Of a stretch of DNA of 64,000 bases, positions 31,496-39,458 are shown one piece after another. Each line of letters begins with the position of its first letter. Positions within the stretch are counted from its first letter, which is position 1. Source of the stretch: JBNKFV01 sp050289485 (GTDB taxonomy: Bacteria > Pseudomonadota > Gammaproteobacteria > Pseudomonadales > Cellvibrionaceae); NCBI GenBank assembly GCA_050289485.1, contig JBNKFV010000029.1, forward strand, positions 248,001 to 312,000. The letters run 5' to 3'. The notes beneath the pieces are model-generated. The model saw only the letters and a list, made by a program, of their open reading frames with translations, had not been told where the DNA came from and did not search any database. The position numbers were made by a program, and so were the translations under genes.

Positions 31496-32215
31496 ATGTC
31501 TGGTTTTTTTCGCCTTTTATCCTGCACCGTGTTAGTCGCTATGCCACTGACACAGTCAGCATTGGCCGACGGCGGGCATATCGGCAAAGTTTATGACCCG
31601 TATGTAACACAGTTGGAAACCGAAATAGAATTTCGCGCGTTGGTGCAGCAAGATAACGCTGAAGAGCTGGATGATAATCAGCGTTACAAGTTTGGTGTTG
31701 GCCGGGCGGTTACCGATAAGCTGTTATTGGAAGCTTACTGGAGTGGTCAAAGTACCCACGAAACCGGTTTTCAGGCCGACGCGTTCGAAGCAGAAATAAA
31801 ATACCAGCTTACTGAGCAGGGCGAATATAGTAACGACTGGGGTTTATTGTTTGAGGTAGAACGTGAAACCCAAACCAATATTTGGGAGGCTGCCAGTACC
31901 GTGATTGTATTGCATGAGTGGAATCGTGTGGTGGGCACTGCTAATGTGGGTTTGGTATACGAATGGGGCGAAGGCATTGAAAACGAATGGGAAACCCGTT
32001 TCTCCGGCCAAATGAAGTATCGCTATAAAGAAATTTTTGAACCTGGTATAGAAATGTATCTCGGTGAAAATTCACGTGCGCTTGGACCCGTAGTGGCAGG
32101 CACGTACCGCTTGGCGCCACGTAAAAAGCTCGCCTGGGATACCGGGGTGATTTTTGCGTTTGATAACCAAACTCCGGATGTCAGCTTTAAGGTGAATGTG
32201 GAGTATGAGTTTTAA
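31496..32215 (+). CDS. Small outer-membrane beta-barrel protein
   Basis: 239 residues with a signal peptide (cleavage near SALADGG) and alternating amphipathic strands throughout, ending in VNVEYEF, a C-terminal phenylalanine typical of outer-membrane barrels. The family is not recognised. It starts 12 bp after the FTR1 gene and is the last gene of the operon; it may be the outer-membrane component of the putative metal system. A multi-hairpin repeat element begins 5 bp after its stop. Confidence 0.75.
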   Translation: MSGFFRLLSCTVLVAMPLTQSALADGGHIGKVYDPYVTQLETEIEFRALVQQDNAEELDDNQRYKFGVGRAVTDKLLLEAYWSGQSTHETGFQADAFEAEIKYQLTEQGEYSNDWGLLFEVERETQTNIWEAASTVIVLHEWNRVVGTANVGLVYEWGEGIENEWETRFSGQMKYRYKEIFEPGIEMYLGENSRALGPVVAGTYRLAPRKKLAWDTGVIFAFDNQTPDVSFKVNVEYEF

Positions 32216-32220
32216 GTTAC

Positions 32221-32393
32221 TATTAACCCGGTAACAAAATAGATCTCCTTATCTATTTTGTTACACGCCTTGGAAATACCCGCGAAATTTTACGAAATCC
32301 CTTGTATTTCCAAGGCTTACATTGGCCTGCGACCAATGGCGGCGCGTCCGTACGCCGCTTATTAACCCGGCGATAATGTTTGCCGGGTTAATA
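32221..32393 (+). repeat. 173 bp multi-hairpin repeat element, full copy 1 (MITE-like)
   Basis: The ends are 11 bp inverted repeats, TATTAACCCGG and CCGGGTTAATA. Inside are consecutive hairpins: a perfect 14 bp stem (32231-32244 with 32251-32264, loop CTCCTT), a 12 bp stem CCTTGGAAATAC/GTATTTCCAAGG, a short ATTGG/CCAAT, a GCGGCG/CGCCGC stem, and the right-end hairpin TTAACCCGGC/GCCGGGTTAA. A near-identical inverted copy lies at 47250-47419. There is no coding capacity. Non-autonomous transposable element or structured RNA are both possible. Confidence 0.88.
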
Positions 32394-32559
32394 CTGAGAA
32401 AACAAAGAGGTATCTGTTATCGGTAATATCAATCTGACCTTGGCAGCTTCTCGATTGCACCTTTTGCCAGTCATGTCATCCCTGAATGCTGTTACCACGG
32501 TGGCTTTGTCCGCTCCCCAACCTGCTAAGCTTTCATGAAATAGATAATAGTTACCGCTT

Positions 32560-32823
32560 ATGAATTGGGTTGCGCAGCAATTTAGTTATCCGACGGATAA
32601 ACAGGCGTTGATGCAGGGCTCCTATGAGTCCTGGCTGGTGGCGCTGGCAGACGTGTTTGATGCGCTTACCAGTAAACGCCCCTACAAAGAGGCCTGGTCG
32701 ATAAAAAAACACTCGACTAAAGGACCAGCGCGGCCAATATTTTGATCCGGGTTTAGTTGCGTTGTTGCTTAAGGAAATAGACCAGATTCTAGAGATTAAA
32801 AATCATTGGCAGGACGACATGTG
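32560..32823 (+). pseudogene. HD-GYP domain gene remnant (frameshifted)
   Basis: The frame from 32560 contains SWLVALADVFDALTSKRPYKEAWSI, the highly conserved second part of HD-GYP phosphodiesterase domains, then breaks at an A-run (~32701-32708). The +1 frame continues with DQRGQYFDPGLVALLL..., the expected next motif, to a stop at 32821-32823. The HD and GYP motifs and everything N-terminal are absent. This is a decayed fragment of a c-di-GMP phosphodiesterase or response-regulator gene. The preceding ~165 bp show no coding signal. Confidence 0.75.
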
Positions 32824-32896
32824 AATGTAGCCGGTGGTTTTTTAAATGGTTAGCTTGTGCGTGTATTCCTTAATGGATTGCTAGAAATTACGTTTT

Positions 32897-32913
32897 CTTA
32901 AGCTTGGTTTAAG
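32897..32913 (+). promoter_or_regulatory. PmrA/BasR-type box CTTAAG-N5-TTTAAG before the GT2/ArnT-like operon
   Basis: Matches the box at 23613 base for base in both half-sites and in 4 of 5 spacer bases; even the flanking CGTTT is shared. A -10-like TAAGCT lies 10 bp downstream (32923). The implied start of transcription near 32935 argues that translation of the first gene begins inside the apparent frame, not at ATG 32936. Confidence 0.72.
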
Positions 32914-32995
32914 GCTCCGCGATAAGCTCTTTGCTATGGTTTATGCATCGCCGGAATGTTTGCTGGCAAGTGAAGTAATCTATAGGACCAATACA

Positions 32996-33724
32996 TTGCA
33001 GCTTTCTATTGTTATTCCCGCACGCGATGAAAAAGGCAACATTGAGCCTTTAGCGAAAGAACTGGTCGAGGCATTGCCGGAACCGCATTATACGATAGAG
33101 ATCATTTATGTTGATGACGGCAGTACCGATGGCACACTGGCTGAAATCAAACGTTTAAAACAGCAAGGCTATCCGCAAATAAGAGCCATTCACCACGCGA
33201 AGAGTGTGGGGCAGAGTGGTGCAATCTGTAGCGGTGTGGCGGCCGCCCGTTTCCCCCTGATTATTACCCTTGACGCCGACGGCCAGAACGACCCGGCTGA
33301 TATTGCTGTTATGCTCGAACAATTGCCACCTGTTTATACCGGGGTGCCTTTTTGCTTGGCCGGGTATCGCTGGCAGCGTAAAGATACCGCCTGGAAACGC
33401 TTCCAGTCGATAGTGGCGAATGGGGTGCGTTCGCGCATTTTACGTGACGAAACGCCCGATACCGGTTGCGGCCTGAAAGTTTTTCCACGCAGCCTGTTTT
33501 TATCGTTACCGCAGTTTGATCACATGCATCGTTTTATCCCCGCGCTGGTTCGCCGCGCTGGAGGGCAGGTTATTGTGGTACCGGTGTCGCACCGCGACCG
33601 CCGTGAAGGCACCTCGAAATACAACCTGTGGAATCGCTTGTGGGTGGGTATTGTCGATATGCTGGGAGTCGCCTGGTTGCAACGTCGTAACTGCCTCGCC
33701 GAGGCCGTCGAGGTGATCGAGTAA
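32996..33724 (+). CDS. Family 2 glycosyltransferase (dolichyl-phosphate mannosyltransferase-like)
   Basis: About 242 residues from TTG 32996. A GT-A fold with LSIVIPARDEKGNIEPL, IYVDDGSTDGT and the metal-binding DADGQND motif; DTGCGLKVFPR and REGTSKYN follow, as in ArnC/DPM1-like enzymes that charge undecaprenyl phosphate with a sugar. TTG 32996 is chosen because TAGGA lies 8 bp upstream and the family starts here. ATG 32936 would be leaderless relative to the proposed promoter. No C-terminal membrane helices, unlike ArnC. The operon with an ArnT-like enzyme suggests it makes the lipid-linked sugar donor; this is inference. Confidence 0.88.
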   Translation: MQLSIVIPARDEKGNIEPLAKELVEALPEPHYTIEIIYVDDGSTDGTLAEIKRLKQQGYPQIRAIHHAKSVGQSGAICSGVAAARFPLIITLDADGQNDPADIAVMLEQLPPVYTGVPFCLAGYRWQRKDTAWKRFQSIVANGVRSRILRDETPDTGCGLKVFPRSLFLSLPQFDHMHRFIPALVRRAGGQVIVVPVSHRDRREGTSKYNLWNRLWVGIVDMLGVAWLQRRNCLAEAVEVIE

Positions 33725-33726
33725 TC

Positions 33727-34389
33727 ATGGGTAGGTCGCTGGCTAAATCATTGTTGCTTGCTGTGCTGCTGGTGGCATCGGGCTTAGTGGCTAATCGACT
33801 GCTGCATGGTGACGTTGTTGATACTGCCTGGGTTGATGAGCATTTTCGCAATAAGGGGTGGTACTCCACGGAACTGTTTATCCTGTTTGCCATGGTCTGG
33901 ATGATGTCGGGTCTGCCGCGTCAGGTAAGTGCTTTTTTTGGTGGTTATCTGTACGGCTTTAGTGTGGGCACTCTGGTTACTTCGTTAGCCGCTGTCACGG
34001 CCTGTGTTGCGACGTTTTATTTGGCGCGTTGGGTACTGCGCCCTCTGGTATGCCACTATCTGAAACATTTGGTAGAAAAGCTCGACCGTTTTCTCACTAA
34101 CGATGTGTTGTTTAAAACCATTGCCATTCGTTTACTGCCGGTTGGCAACAACTTACTGACTAATCTGGCGGCAGGCGTCAGCCAGACTGAAAGTAAACCG
34201 TTCTTTGTAGGTTCGCTGATTGGCTATTTGCCCCAGACTATTGTGTTTGTCCTGATGGGCGCGGGGGTGTCGATAGAAATCGGGTGGCAACTGGTATCGG
34301 TGGCAGCCTTGTTACTGATTGTTTCTACGGTGGTAAGCCAGCGATTGTTCCACCGTTATCGCAGTGTTCTTTCGGTTGATGCCAGATGA
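33727..34389 (+). CDS. VTT-domain (TVP38/TMEM64, DedA-like) membrane protein
   Basis: 220 residues with about five membrane segments and the VTT/SNARE-associated pattern (PRQVSAFFGGYLYGFSVGTLVTSLAAVTACVATFYLARWVLR and RLLPVGNNLLTNLAAGVSQTESKPFFVGSLIGYLPQTIVFVLMGAGV). DedA-superfamily proteins have been linked to undecaprenyl-phosphate flipping, and their loss affects polymyxin resistance. A place between a GT2 and an ArnT-like gene fits lipid-carrier handling. It starts 2 bp after the GT2 stop and overlaps the next gene by 4 bp. Confidence 0.85.
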   Translation: MGRSLAKSLLLAVLLVASGLVANRLLHGDVVDTAWVDEHFRNKGWYSTELFILFAMVWMMSGLPRQVSAFFGGYLYGFSVGTLVTSLAAVTACVATFYLARWVLRPLVCHYLKHLVEKLDRFLTNDVLFKTIAIRLLPVGNNLLTNLAAGVSQTESKPFFVGSLIGYLPQTIVFVLMGAGVSIEIGWQLVSVAALLLIVSTVVSQRLFHRYRSVLSVDAR

Positions 34390-36113
34390 GTTATTCTCCC
34401 CATCGCTCTTCGGTTAACGATATTTTGGGGCTGTCGCGTCCAACGTTCGATGTGCTTTGTCTGTGTATATTTGCTTTGGTATTAATACTGGTCGGCCTGG
34501 GTGGGCGCAGTCCATGGCCAGCCGATGAGCCGAGGTTTGCGTTAATTGCACAGGAGATGTGGCATTCCGGGCAGTGGTTGTTTCCGGCGCGGGGCGGCGA
34601 GTTATACCCCGACAAACCGCCTGTTTTTATGTGGGCCATTGCCTTATTTTATGGTGTCACCGGCTCCATTAATCTGGCCTTTCTGCTTCCGTCGGCTCTG
34701 GCGGGTTTTATTACCATACTGGCGGTATACGATCTTGGGCGCCGCTTGTGGTCACACCGCATTGGCTTGTGGGCAGGTGCTCTGTTGATCACCAGTTTTC
34801 AGTTTATGTTGCAGGCTAAAACGGCTCAGATAGATGCACTGGTATGCTGCTGGATTACGCTGGGGTGTTACGGCCTGCTAAGGCACCTGCTAGAGGGCCC
34901 GCATTGGGGTTGGTATACGTTTGCCGGCTTCTCTATGGGGCTGGGGGTTATCACCAAAGGGGTGGGCTTTTTACCGCTGCTTATGCTCATACCCTATGCA
35001 GTTGTGCGTCTGTATCAGCCAAAGAGTCATGAAGTGCATGGTGGGTGGCGTTGGGGGTTGGCCCCGTTGTTTATGCTGGTCGCCATTCTGTTATGGGTAG
35101 GGCCGCTGTTGTGGAGTGTCGATGCCCACGCCGACCCAGCCTATGCCGCCTATCGGGATAATCTGCTGTTTCGTCAAACTGCCACCCGCTATGTACATTC
35201 GCTGGGGCACGTAAAACCCTGGTACTACTACCTTGTGTCAGTGATCCCCTTTTTATGGTTGCCGCTAAGCCTGTTTTTTCCCGGTTTAGCCAAGCATTGG
35301 TGGCAGGATGTTCGTGAGGGTGATCGCCGCGTTATCCTGCCATTGGTCTGGGCGGTGCTGGTGATCGTATTTTTTAGTATCAGCCCTGGCAAGCGTGGCG
35401 TTTACATGTTGCCAGCACTGCCCATGATGGCGTTAATCGCCGCGCCCTACATTGAAAATATGTTGGCACGGTTAGGGTACCGGCGTGCCGTGATCCTGGT
35501 GATAGCCTTACTAACCAGCGTGCTGTTGTTAGCAGGTATTGCCGGTATGCTGGAAATGAAACCGGCGTTTAAGCTGCAGCAAAAGTACGAGCTGGACCCG
35601 TGGGCATTTGCCTGTGCGCTGGGTGTAATGGGGGCGGCGTCGCTATGGGTACTGCGCAGAACCGGTAGCGTTGTTGCTGGGTGGGTGCTGTTTATTACCG
35701 GGTTTTGGTGCTTGTACAGCACCTGGGGCTATAGCCTGTTAGAGTCAGTGAAGACTCCCAAGGCTGTGTTAGCCGAGGCCACACCGTTATTGCCCAAAGA
35801 AGCCACACTAGGTTTTGTTGACTTTCGTGAACAGTTTTTATTTTTTTCGCCCTATCACAACCGCCATTTCGGCTTTCATACGCCTGCTGCGATTCAACAG
35901 CAGTCGGCCTGGCAGTGGATGCGTGAACATCCAGAGGTGTTTCTGGTGGCTCCTCGAGGCAAGTTGGCGCAGTGTTTTGACGAAAATCAGGCCGTTATGC
36001 TGGGCTTGGCGCATCGTGCTGATTGGCTGTTGTTTAGTAACACCAGTATCAAACCAGAGTGCGCCGTCGCCGATACGGTGGTTGCGCCATTTATCGCGCC
36101 GGATATTCACTAG
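34386..36113 (+). CDS. ArnT-like lipid-carrier-dependent glycosyltransferase (GT83/PMT superfamily)
   Basis: 575 residues, about 12 membrane helices, with the GT-C signature of ArnT-type enzymes in the first periplasmic loop (WPADEPRFALIAQEMWHSGQWLFPARGGELYPDKPPVFMW; catalytic acidic Asp-Glu). It should transfer a sugar from an undecaprenyl-phosphate donor to lipid A or another envelope acceptor at the periplasmic face. It is overlapped by the VTT gene upstream (ATGA). The PmrA-type box before this operon parallels the known PmrA control of arnT in enterobacteria. The transferred sugar is not determinable: the arnBCAD aminoarabinose genes are absent from the window. Confidence 0.9.
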   Translation: MSYSPHRSSVNDILGLSRPTFDVLCLCIFALVLILVGLGGRSPWPADEPRFALIAQEMWHSGQWLFPARGGELYPDKPPVFMWAIALFYGVTGSINLAFLLPSALAGFITILAVYDLGRRLWSHRIGLWAGALLITSFQFMLQAKTAQIDALVCCWITLGCYGLLRHLLEGPHWGWYTFAGFSMGLGVITKGVGFLPLLMLIPYAVVRLYQPKSHEVHGGWRWGLAPLFMLVAILLWVGPLLWSVDAHADPAYAAYRDNLLFRQTATRYVHSLGHVKPWYYYLVSVIPFLWLPLSLFFPGLAKHWWQDVREGDRRVILPLVWAVLVIVFFSISPGKRGVYMLPALPMMALIAAPYIENMLARLGYRRAVILVIALLTSVLLLAGIAGMLEMKPAFKLQQKYELDPWAFACALGVMGAASLWVLRRTGSVVAGWVLFITGFWCLYSTWGYSLLESVKTPKAVLAEATPLLPKEATLGFVDFREQFLFFSPYHNRHFGFHTPAAIQQQSAWQWMREHPEVFLVAPRGKLAQCFDENQAVMLGLAHRADWLLFSNTSIKPECAVADTVVAPFIAPDIH

Positions 36114-37134
36114 TACAGGGTTATTGCTAGGTGTGCTAGCTATTGCAGGTTGCAGTCAGCATGAGGCCGATGCGCTGCTGGCCAATTACCAATGGCGTAT
36201 GGGCAATGCCTTGGCCGTGTCGATTGAGCCTGCAAACAACCTGCCGGCAGTGGTTTATCCCCGCCGCCGCGATCTGCAACTTGATATTCCCGCGGTAAAA
36301 ATCAACCTGTTACAGTTTTTACGCTTATCGCAATGTGAGTTGCAACGCTTACTGGGCGAGCGCAACAGCAATCTGGGGCGCTTGATGCCTGCCAGTCAGC
36401 AGTTGGTATATCAACAGCAGTTTATGCAGTTGGCAGAAGCTTGTTTAAGTCAGTTGGTGGTTGAAGATAGTGGTCGCGATTTGCAACAGGCCCTGCGCAA
36501 GGCGTTGGCGTCGAAGCAAGAACATCTGCCGGCACTGGTATGGAATGCCACATTCGCCAGCGACGAATTTCGTCACCTGCTGGGTTCTGCACACACGCCC
36601 AGCGGACTGGATGATGGTGTTCCCTCCGAATTGCTGAATGCGCTGGCCAATGTGTTGGAATTGGTTGCGCAGGGGCGGGATGCCAACTGGCAGCCGGTGG
36701 AAAGCTATCTGCAAATTATTGGGGCCGACACTTACGGCGGTCAATTGGTGTTGAGTCAGCAGCGTTTGCTGCAAATGCTTGCGCCGGTGACTCAGGCCCT
36801 TGAAGCCGCTACCGCCGCACACGCGGTTTGCCCTCAGGGGCGCACAACCCCTCAAGCTCGCATTTTGCAAAACGTATTTTACAAATACTACATTGGGCAA
36901 GTGCAGCCTTATATCGCTCAGGTTTATCAGCATAGTGCTGCATTGCAAAAACGCTTAGCGGGCTTGTACACGGCTACCGATAGCGTGGCATCGCCCGCAT
37001 TTACCCGGTACTGGAACGCTACCTGGGCTAACGACAGCGACAGTGTGTGGCAAGATTTTCTGCGGCAGGTAGCAGCCCACACGGTTGCCTGGCAACAGCA
37101 GTTGCAGCAATGTGGGATGCGCCCAGGTGCCTGA
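36082..37134 (+). CDS. DUF3080-type lipoprotein
   Basis: About 350 residues beginning at TTG 36082, which gives a textbook lipoprotein signal: basic RHLSRR, a hydrophobic stretch, then the lipobox IAGC with Cys near residue 24. The mature part is helical and charged with conserved-looking YPRRRDLQLDIPAVKINLLQFLRLSQCELQRLLGERNS, as in uncharacterised DUF3080 proteins. The start overlaps the ArnT-like gene by 32 bp, so it is translationally coupled. No ATG or GTG alternative preserves the signal peptide. Function unknown. Confidence 0.75.
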   Translation: MRHLSRRIFTSTGLLLGVLAIAGCSQHEADALLANYQWRMGNALAVSIEPANNLPAVVYPRRRDLQLDIPAVKINLLQFLRLSQCELQRLLGERNSNLGRLMPASQQLVYQQQFMQLAEACLSQLVVEDSGRDLQQALRKALASKQEHLPALVWNATFASDEFRHLLGSAHTPSGLDDGVPSELLNALANVLELVAQGRDANWQPVESYLQIIGADTYGGQLVLSQQRLLQMLAPVTQALEAATAAHAVCPQGRTTPQARILQNVFYKYYIGQVQPYIAQVYQHSAALQKRLAGLYTATDSVASPAFTRYWNATWANDSDSVWQDFLRQVAAHTVAWQQQLQQCGMRPGA

Positions 37135-37287
37135 TTTGTGTTTGGCAGGCCTTCACACGCTTAACCCGCCCATTTGTCGTGCTTTACTCGTTATTTTTTT
37201 TGCTTGGTCTATAGTCAGGTGAGGCGTGCCCATATTGGCACTTAAATCTTTTTGGGCGTAGCCCTGCATAACCAGACGTAGCGAGAG

Positions 37288-39411
37288 GTGTCTGTGGGCA
37301 ACCACCTGCACTCGGAAACCAGTCGGCATTTATTGCAACACGAAGACCAGCCCGTGAACTGGTACCCGTGGGGAGAGACTGCTCTGGCTCTTGCTGCCAG
37401 TCAAAACAAGCCTATCTTGTTGTCTATCGGTTTTTCCGCCTGCCATTGGTGTCACGCCATGGCTACCGAGAGCTTCGCTGATCCCGCTATCGCCGCCAAA
37501 ATGAATGAGCGGTTTATCAACATTAAGGTAGACCGAGAAGAACGGCCCGATCTCGACGACATCTACCAAACGGCCCATCAATTATTAACCGGGCATACCG
37601 GTGGCTGGCCATTAACCGTGTTTTTATGCCCTAAAACCCGCGTGCCGTTTATTGCTGGAGGGTATTACCCCAAAGAGTCCAACGACAGTCAGATTGGCTT
37701 TGATGAATTGTTGGATAAGGTGCACCAGTTTTATCACGACTTCAGCAAAAACTTCGTTGTATTGCGCGACCAGGTGCAACAGGGTTTTGACCGGCTGGCC
37801 CAACCGCTTACCTTGGACAAAACCTACCGTTTGAAACATGAGCCTATTATTCGTGGCGCCCGTGGGTTAATGCGGCTGGCCGATACCGAGCATGGCGGCT
37901 TTGGCGGCGCGCCCAAGTTTGCCATGCCGGCTCAGCTGGAACGTTTATATTTATTGGCTAACAGTGAGTTGGCCTGTTCTGGTGATGCTGAGCAACAGTT
38001 AGCACTTACTCTCTCGGCGATGGCCAAGGGGGGTATTGCCGACCCCGTGAGTGGTGGCTTTTTCCGCTATGCCACCGATGCTGACTGGCAAATTCCCCAT
38101 TTTGAAAAGCTGTTGTGTGATAACGGCCAGCTATTGGGCTTGTATGCCAAAGGCTGGGACCAGTTTGGCAATGTGCAGTATGCTCAGGCAGCAGAGCATA
38201 TTGCCACTTGGGCCATGCGCGATATGCAAAGCCCCGACGGTGGGTTTTACAGCAGTGTTGATGCCGATTATCAAGGGCTGGAAGGCGCTTACTACGTGTT
38301 TGCACAAGCCCAGCTGCAGCGGGCTCTGAGCACTGATGACTACCCTCTGGCAGCCTTGTTGTTTGGTTGGAAGGGTACTCCCAATTATGCTGGGCATTGG
38401 CATCTGCACCAGCCACAGCCCTGGCAGGCAGTGGCTGAACACGAGGGTATGCGTGAAACCGAGCTTGCAGACCACTTTACCCGTATTTGCCATCGTTTAT
38501 ACCTTGAGCGGACCCGCTTGCCTGCACCGGGTAAAGACGAAAAAATCCGCACTGCCTGGAATGGGCTGATGATTAAAGGACTCGCCAGTGCAGCCAGGTA
38601 TGTTGATAAGGTGCCTCATATGGCTAACGGGTTTTCCGATAGCTGTTTGCACTCGGCGCAGCGAGCGGTAGATTTTATTCGTCAGCACTTATGGGTTAAC
38701 AACCGGTTGTTTGCGACCTGGCAAGCGGGGCGGCCAACCGTGAGCGGGTTTGCCGACGACTACGTTTACCTGATGTCAGCGCTGCTGGATATGCTGCAAC
38801 GGGAATGGCGTGATAGCGACTACCGCTTTCTGATTAGCTTGGCTGAATCTCTGCTGGTAAATTTTGAAGATGCAGAAGAGGGTGGCTTTTTCTATACCGC
38901 CCACGACCATGAGCCGCTGATCTATCGTGCCAAACCCTGGGCCGATGGCGTGTTGCCAAGCGTCAATGGGCTCGCCGCCGGTGTGTTTCTTCGGTTGGGG
39001 CATTTGACCGCCGAGCCGCGTTACATAGACGCCGCTCAATGCACCATAGAAGCGGGCTGGATTGAGCTTGAGCGCCAGCCGGAGTTGCATCACTCACTGT
39101 TGGTAGCCTTGGATAACCTGCTTAAACCACCGGTGCAGGTGCTGTTATACGGTGATGCAGCTATGGCGCCCTGGCAGCAGGTGATTACCGAGCAGTTTTC
39201 CGAAAACGTCTGGTGCTATCGCATTCCCGTAGGCGCGGTAGTGTGTCCGCCAGAGGTGATGGCCATGGACGAAAATAGCGGGCTTATCTGCGAAGGCGAC
39301 AAATGCCTGCCAGAACAACACAGCCTCGACGCTTTGCTCCAGCAATTGGAAACCTGCTTCTGCCCTTTGTCGACGGATGATGCTCCTGCGGTGCAGGCGT
39401 ATTCGCAGTAA
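37288..39411 (+). CDS. Thioredoxin-domain protein, DUF255/YyaL family
   Basis: 707 residues with the N-terminal DUF255 thioredoxin-like domain (LLSIGFSACHWCHAMATESF; NIKVDREERPDLDDIY; TGGWPLTVFLCP) followed by an (alpha/alpha)6-barrel resembling glycoside hydrolases/epimerases (ALSTDDYPLAALLFGW, KIRTAWNGLMIKGLA). The redox motif CHWC is atypical for a disulfide reductase. The exact activity of this widespread family (SPATA20 in animals) is unknown. It starts at GTG 37288 with GAGAGG upstream; GTG 37294 is also possible. Confidence 0.88.
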   Translation: MSVGNHLHSETSRHLLQHEDQPVNWYPWGETALALAASQNKPILLSIGFSACHWCHAMATESFADPAIAAKMNERFINIKVDREERPDLDDIYQTAHQLLTGHTGGWPLTVFLCPKTRVPFIAGGYYPKESNDSQIGFDELLDKVHQFYHDFSKNFVVLRDQVQQGFDRLAQPLTLDKTYRLKHEPIIRGARGLMRLADTEHGGFGGAPKFAMPAQLERLYLLANSELACSGDAEQQLALTLSAMAKGGIADPVSGGFFRYATDADWQIPHFEKLLCDNGQLLGLYAKGWDQFGNVQYAQAAEHIATWAMRDMQSPDGGFYSSVDADYQGLEGAYYVFAQAQLQRALSTDDYPLAALLFGWKGTPNYAGHWHLHQPQPWQAVAEHEGMRETELADHFTRICHRLYLERTRLPAPGKDEKIRTAWNGLMIKGLASAARYVDKVPHMANGFSDSCLHSAQRAVDFIRQHLWVNNRLFATWQAGRPTVSGFADDYVYLMSALLDMLQREWRDSDYRFLISLAESLLVNFEDAEEGGFFYTAHDHEPLIYRAKPWADGVLPSVNGLAAGVFLRLGHLTAEPRYIDAAQCTIEAGWIELERQPELHHSLLVALDNLLKPPVQVLLYGDAAMAPWQQVITEQFSENVWCYRIPVGAVVCPPEVMAMDENSGLICEGDKCLPEQHSLDALLQQLETCFCPLSTDDAPAVQAYSQ

Positions 39412-39458
39412 CCTTCAGCCTTCTGTACGTTGGTCTTGGCGTGTTAACAGGCCTCAGG

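Noticed and set aside
35815..36081. N-terminal extension of the DUF3080 frame inside the ArnT-like gene
   Set aside because: It is the shadow of the ArnT-like coding sequence; the lipoprotein signal starts at TTG 36082.
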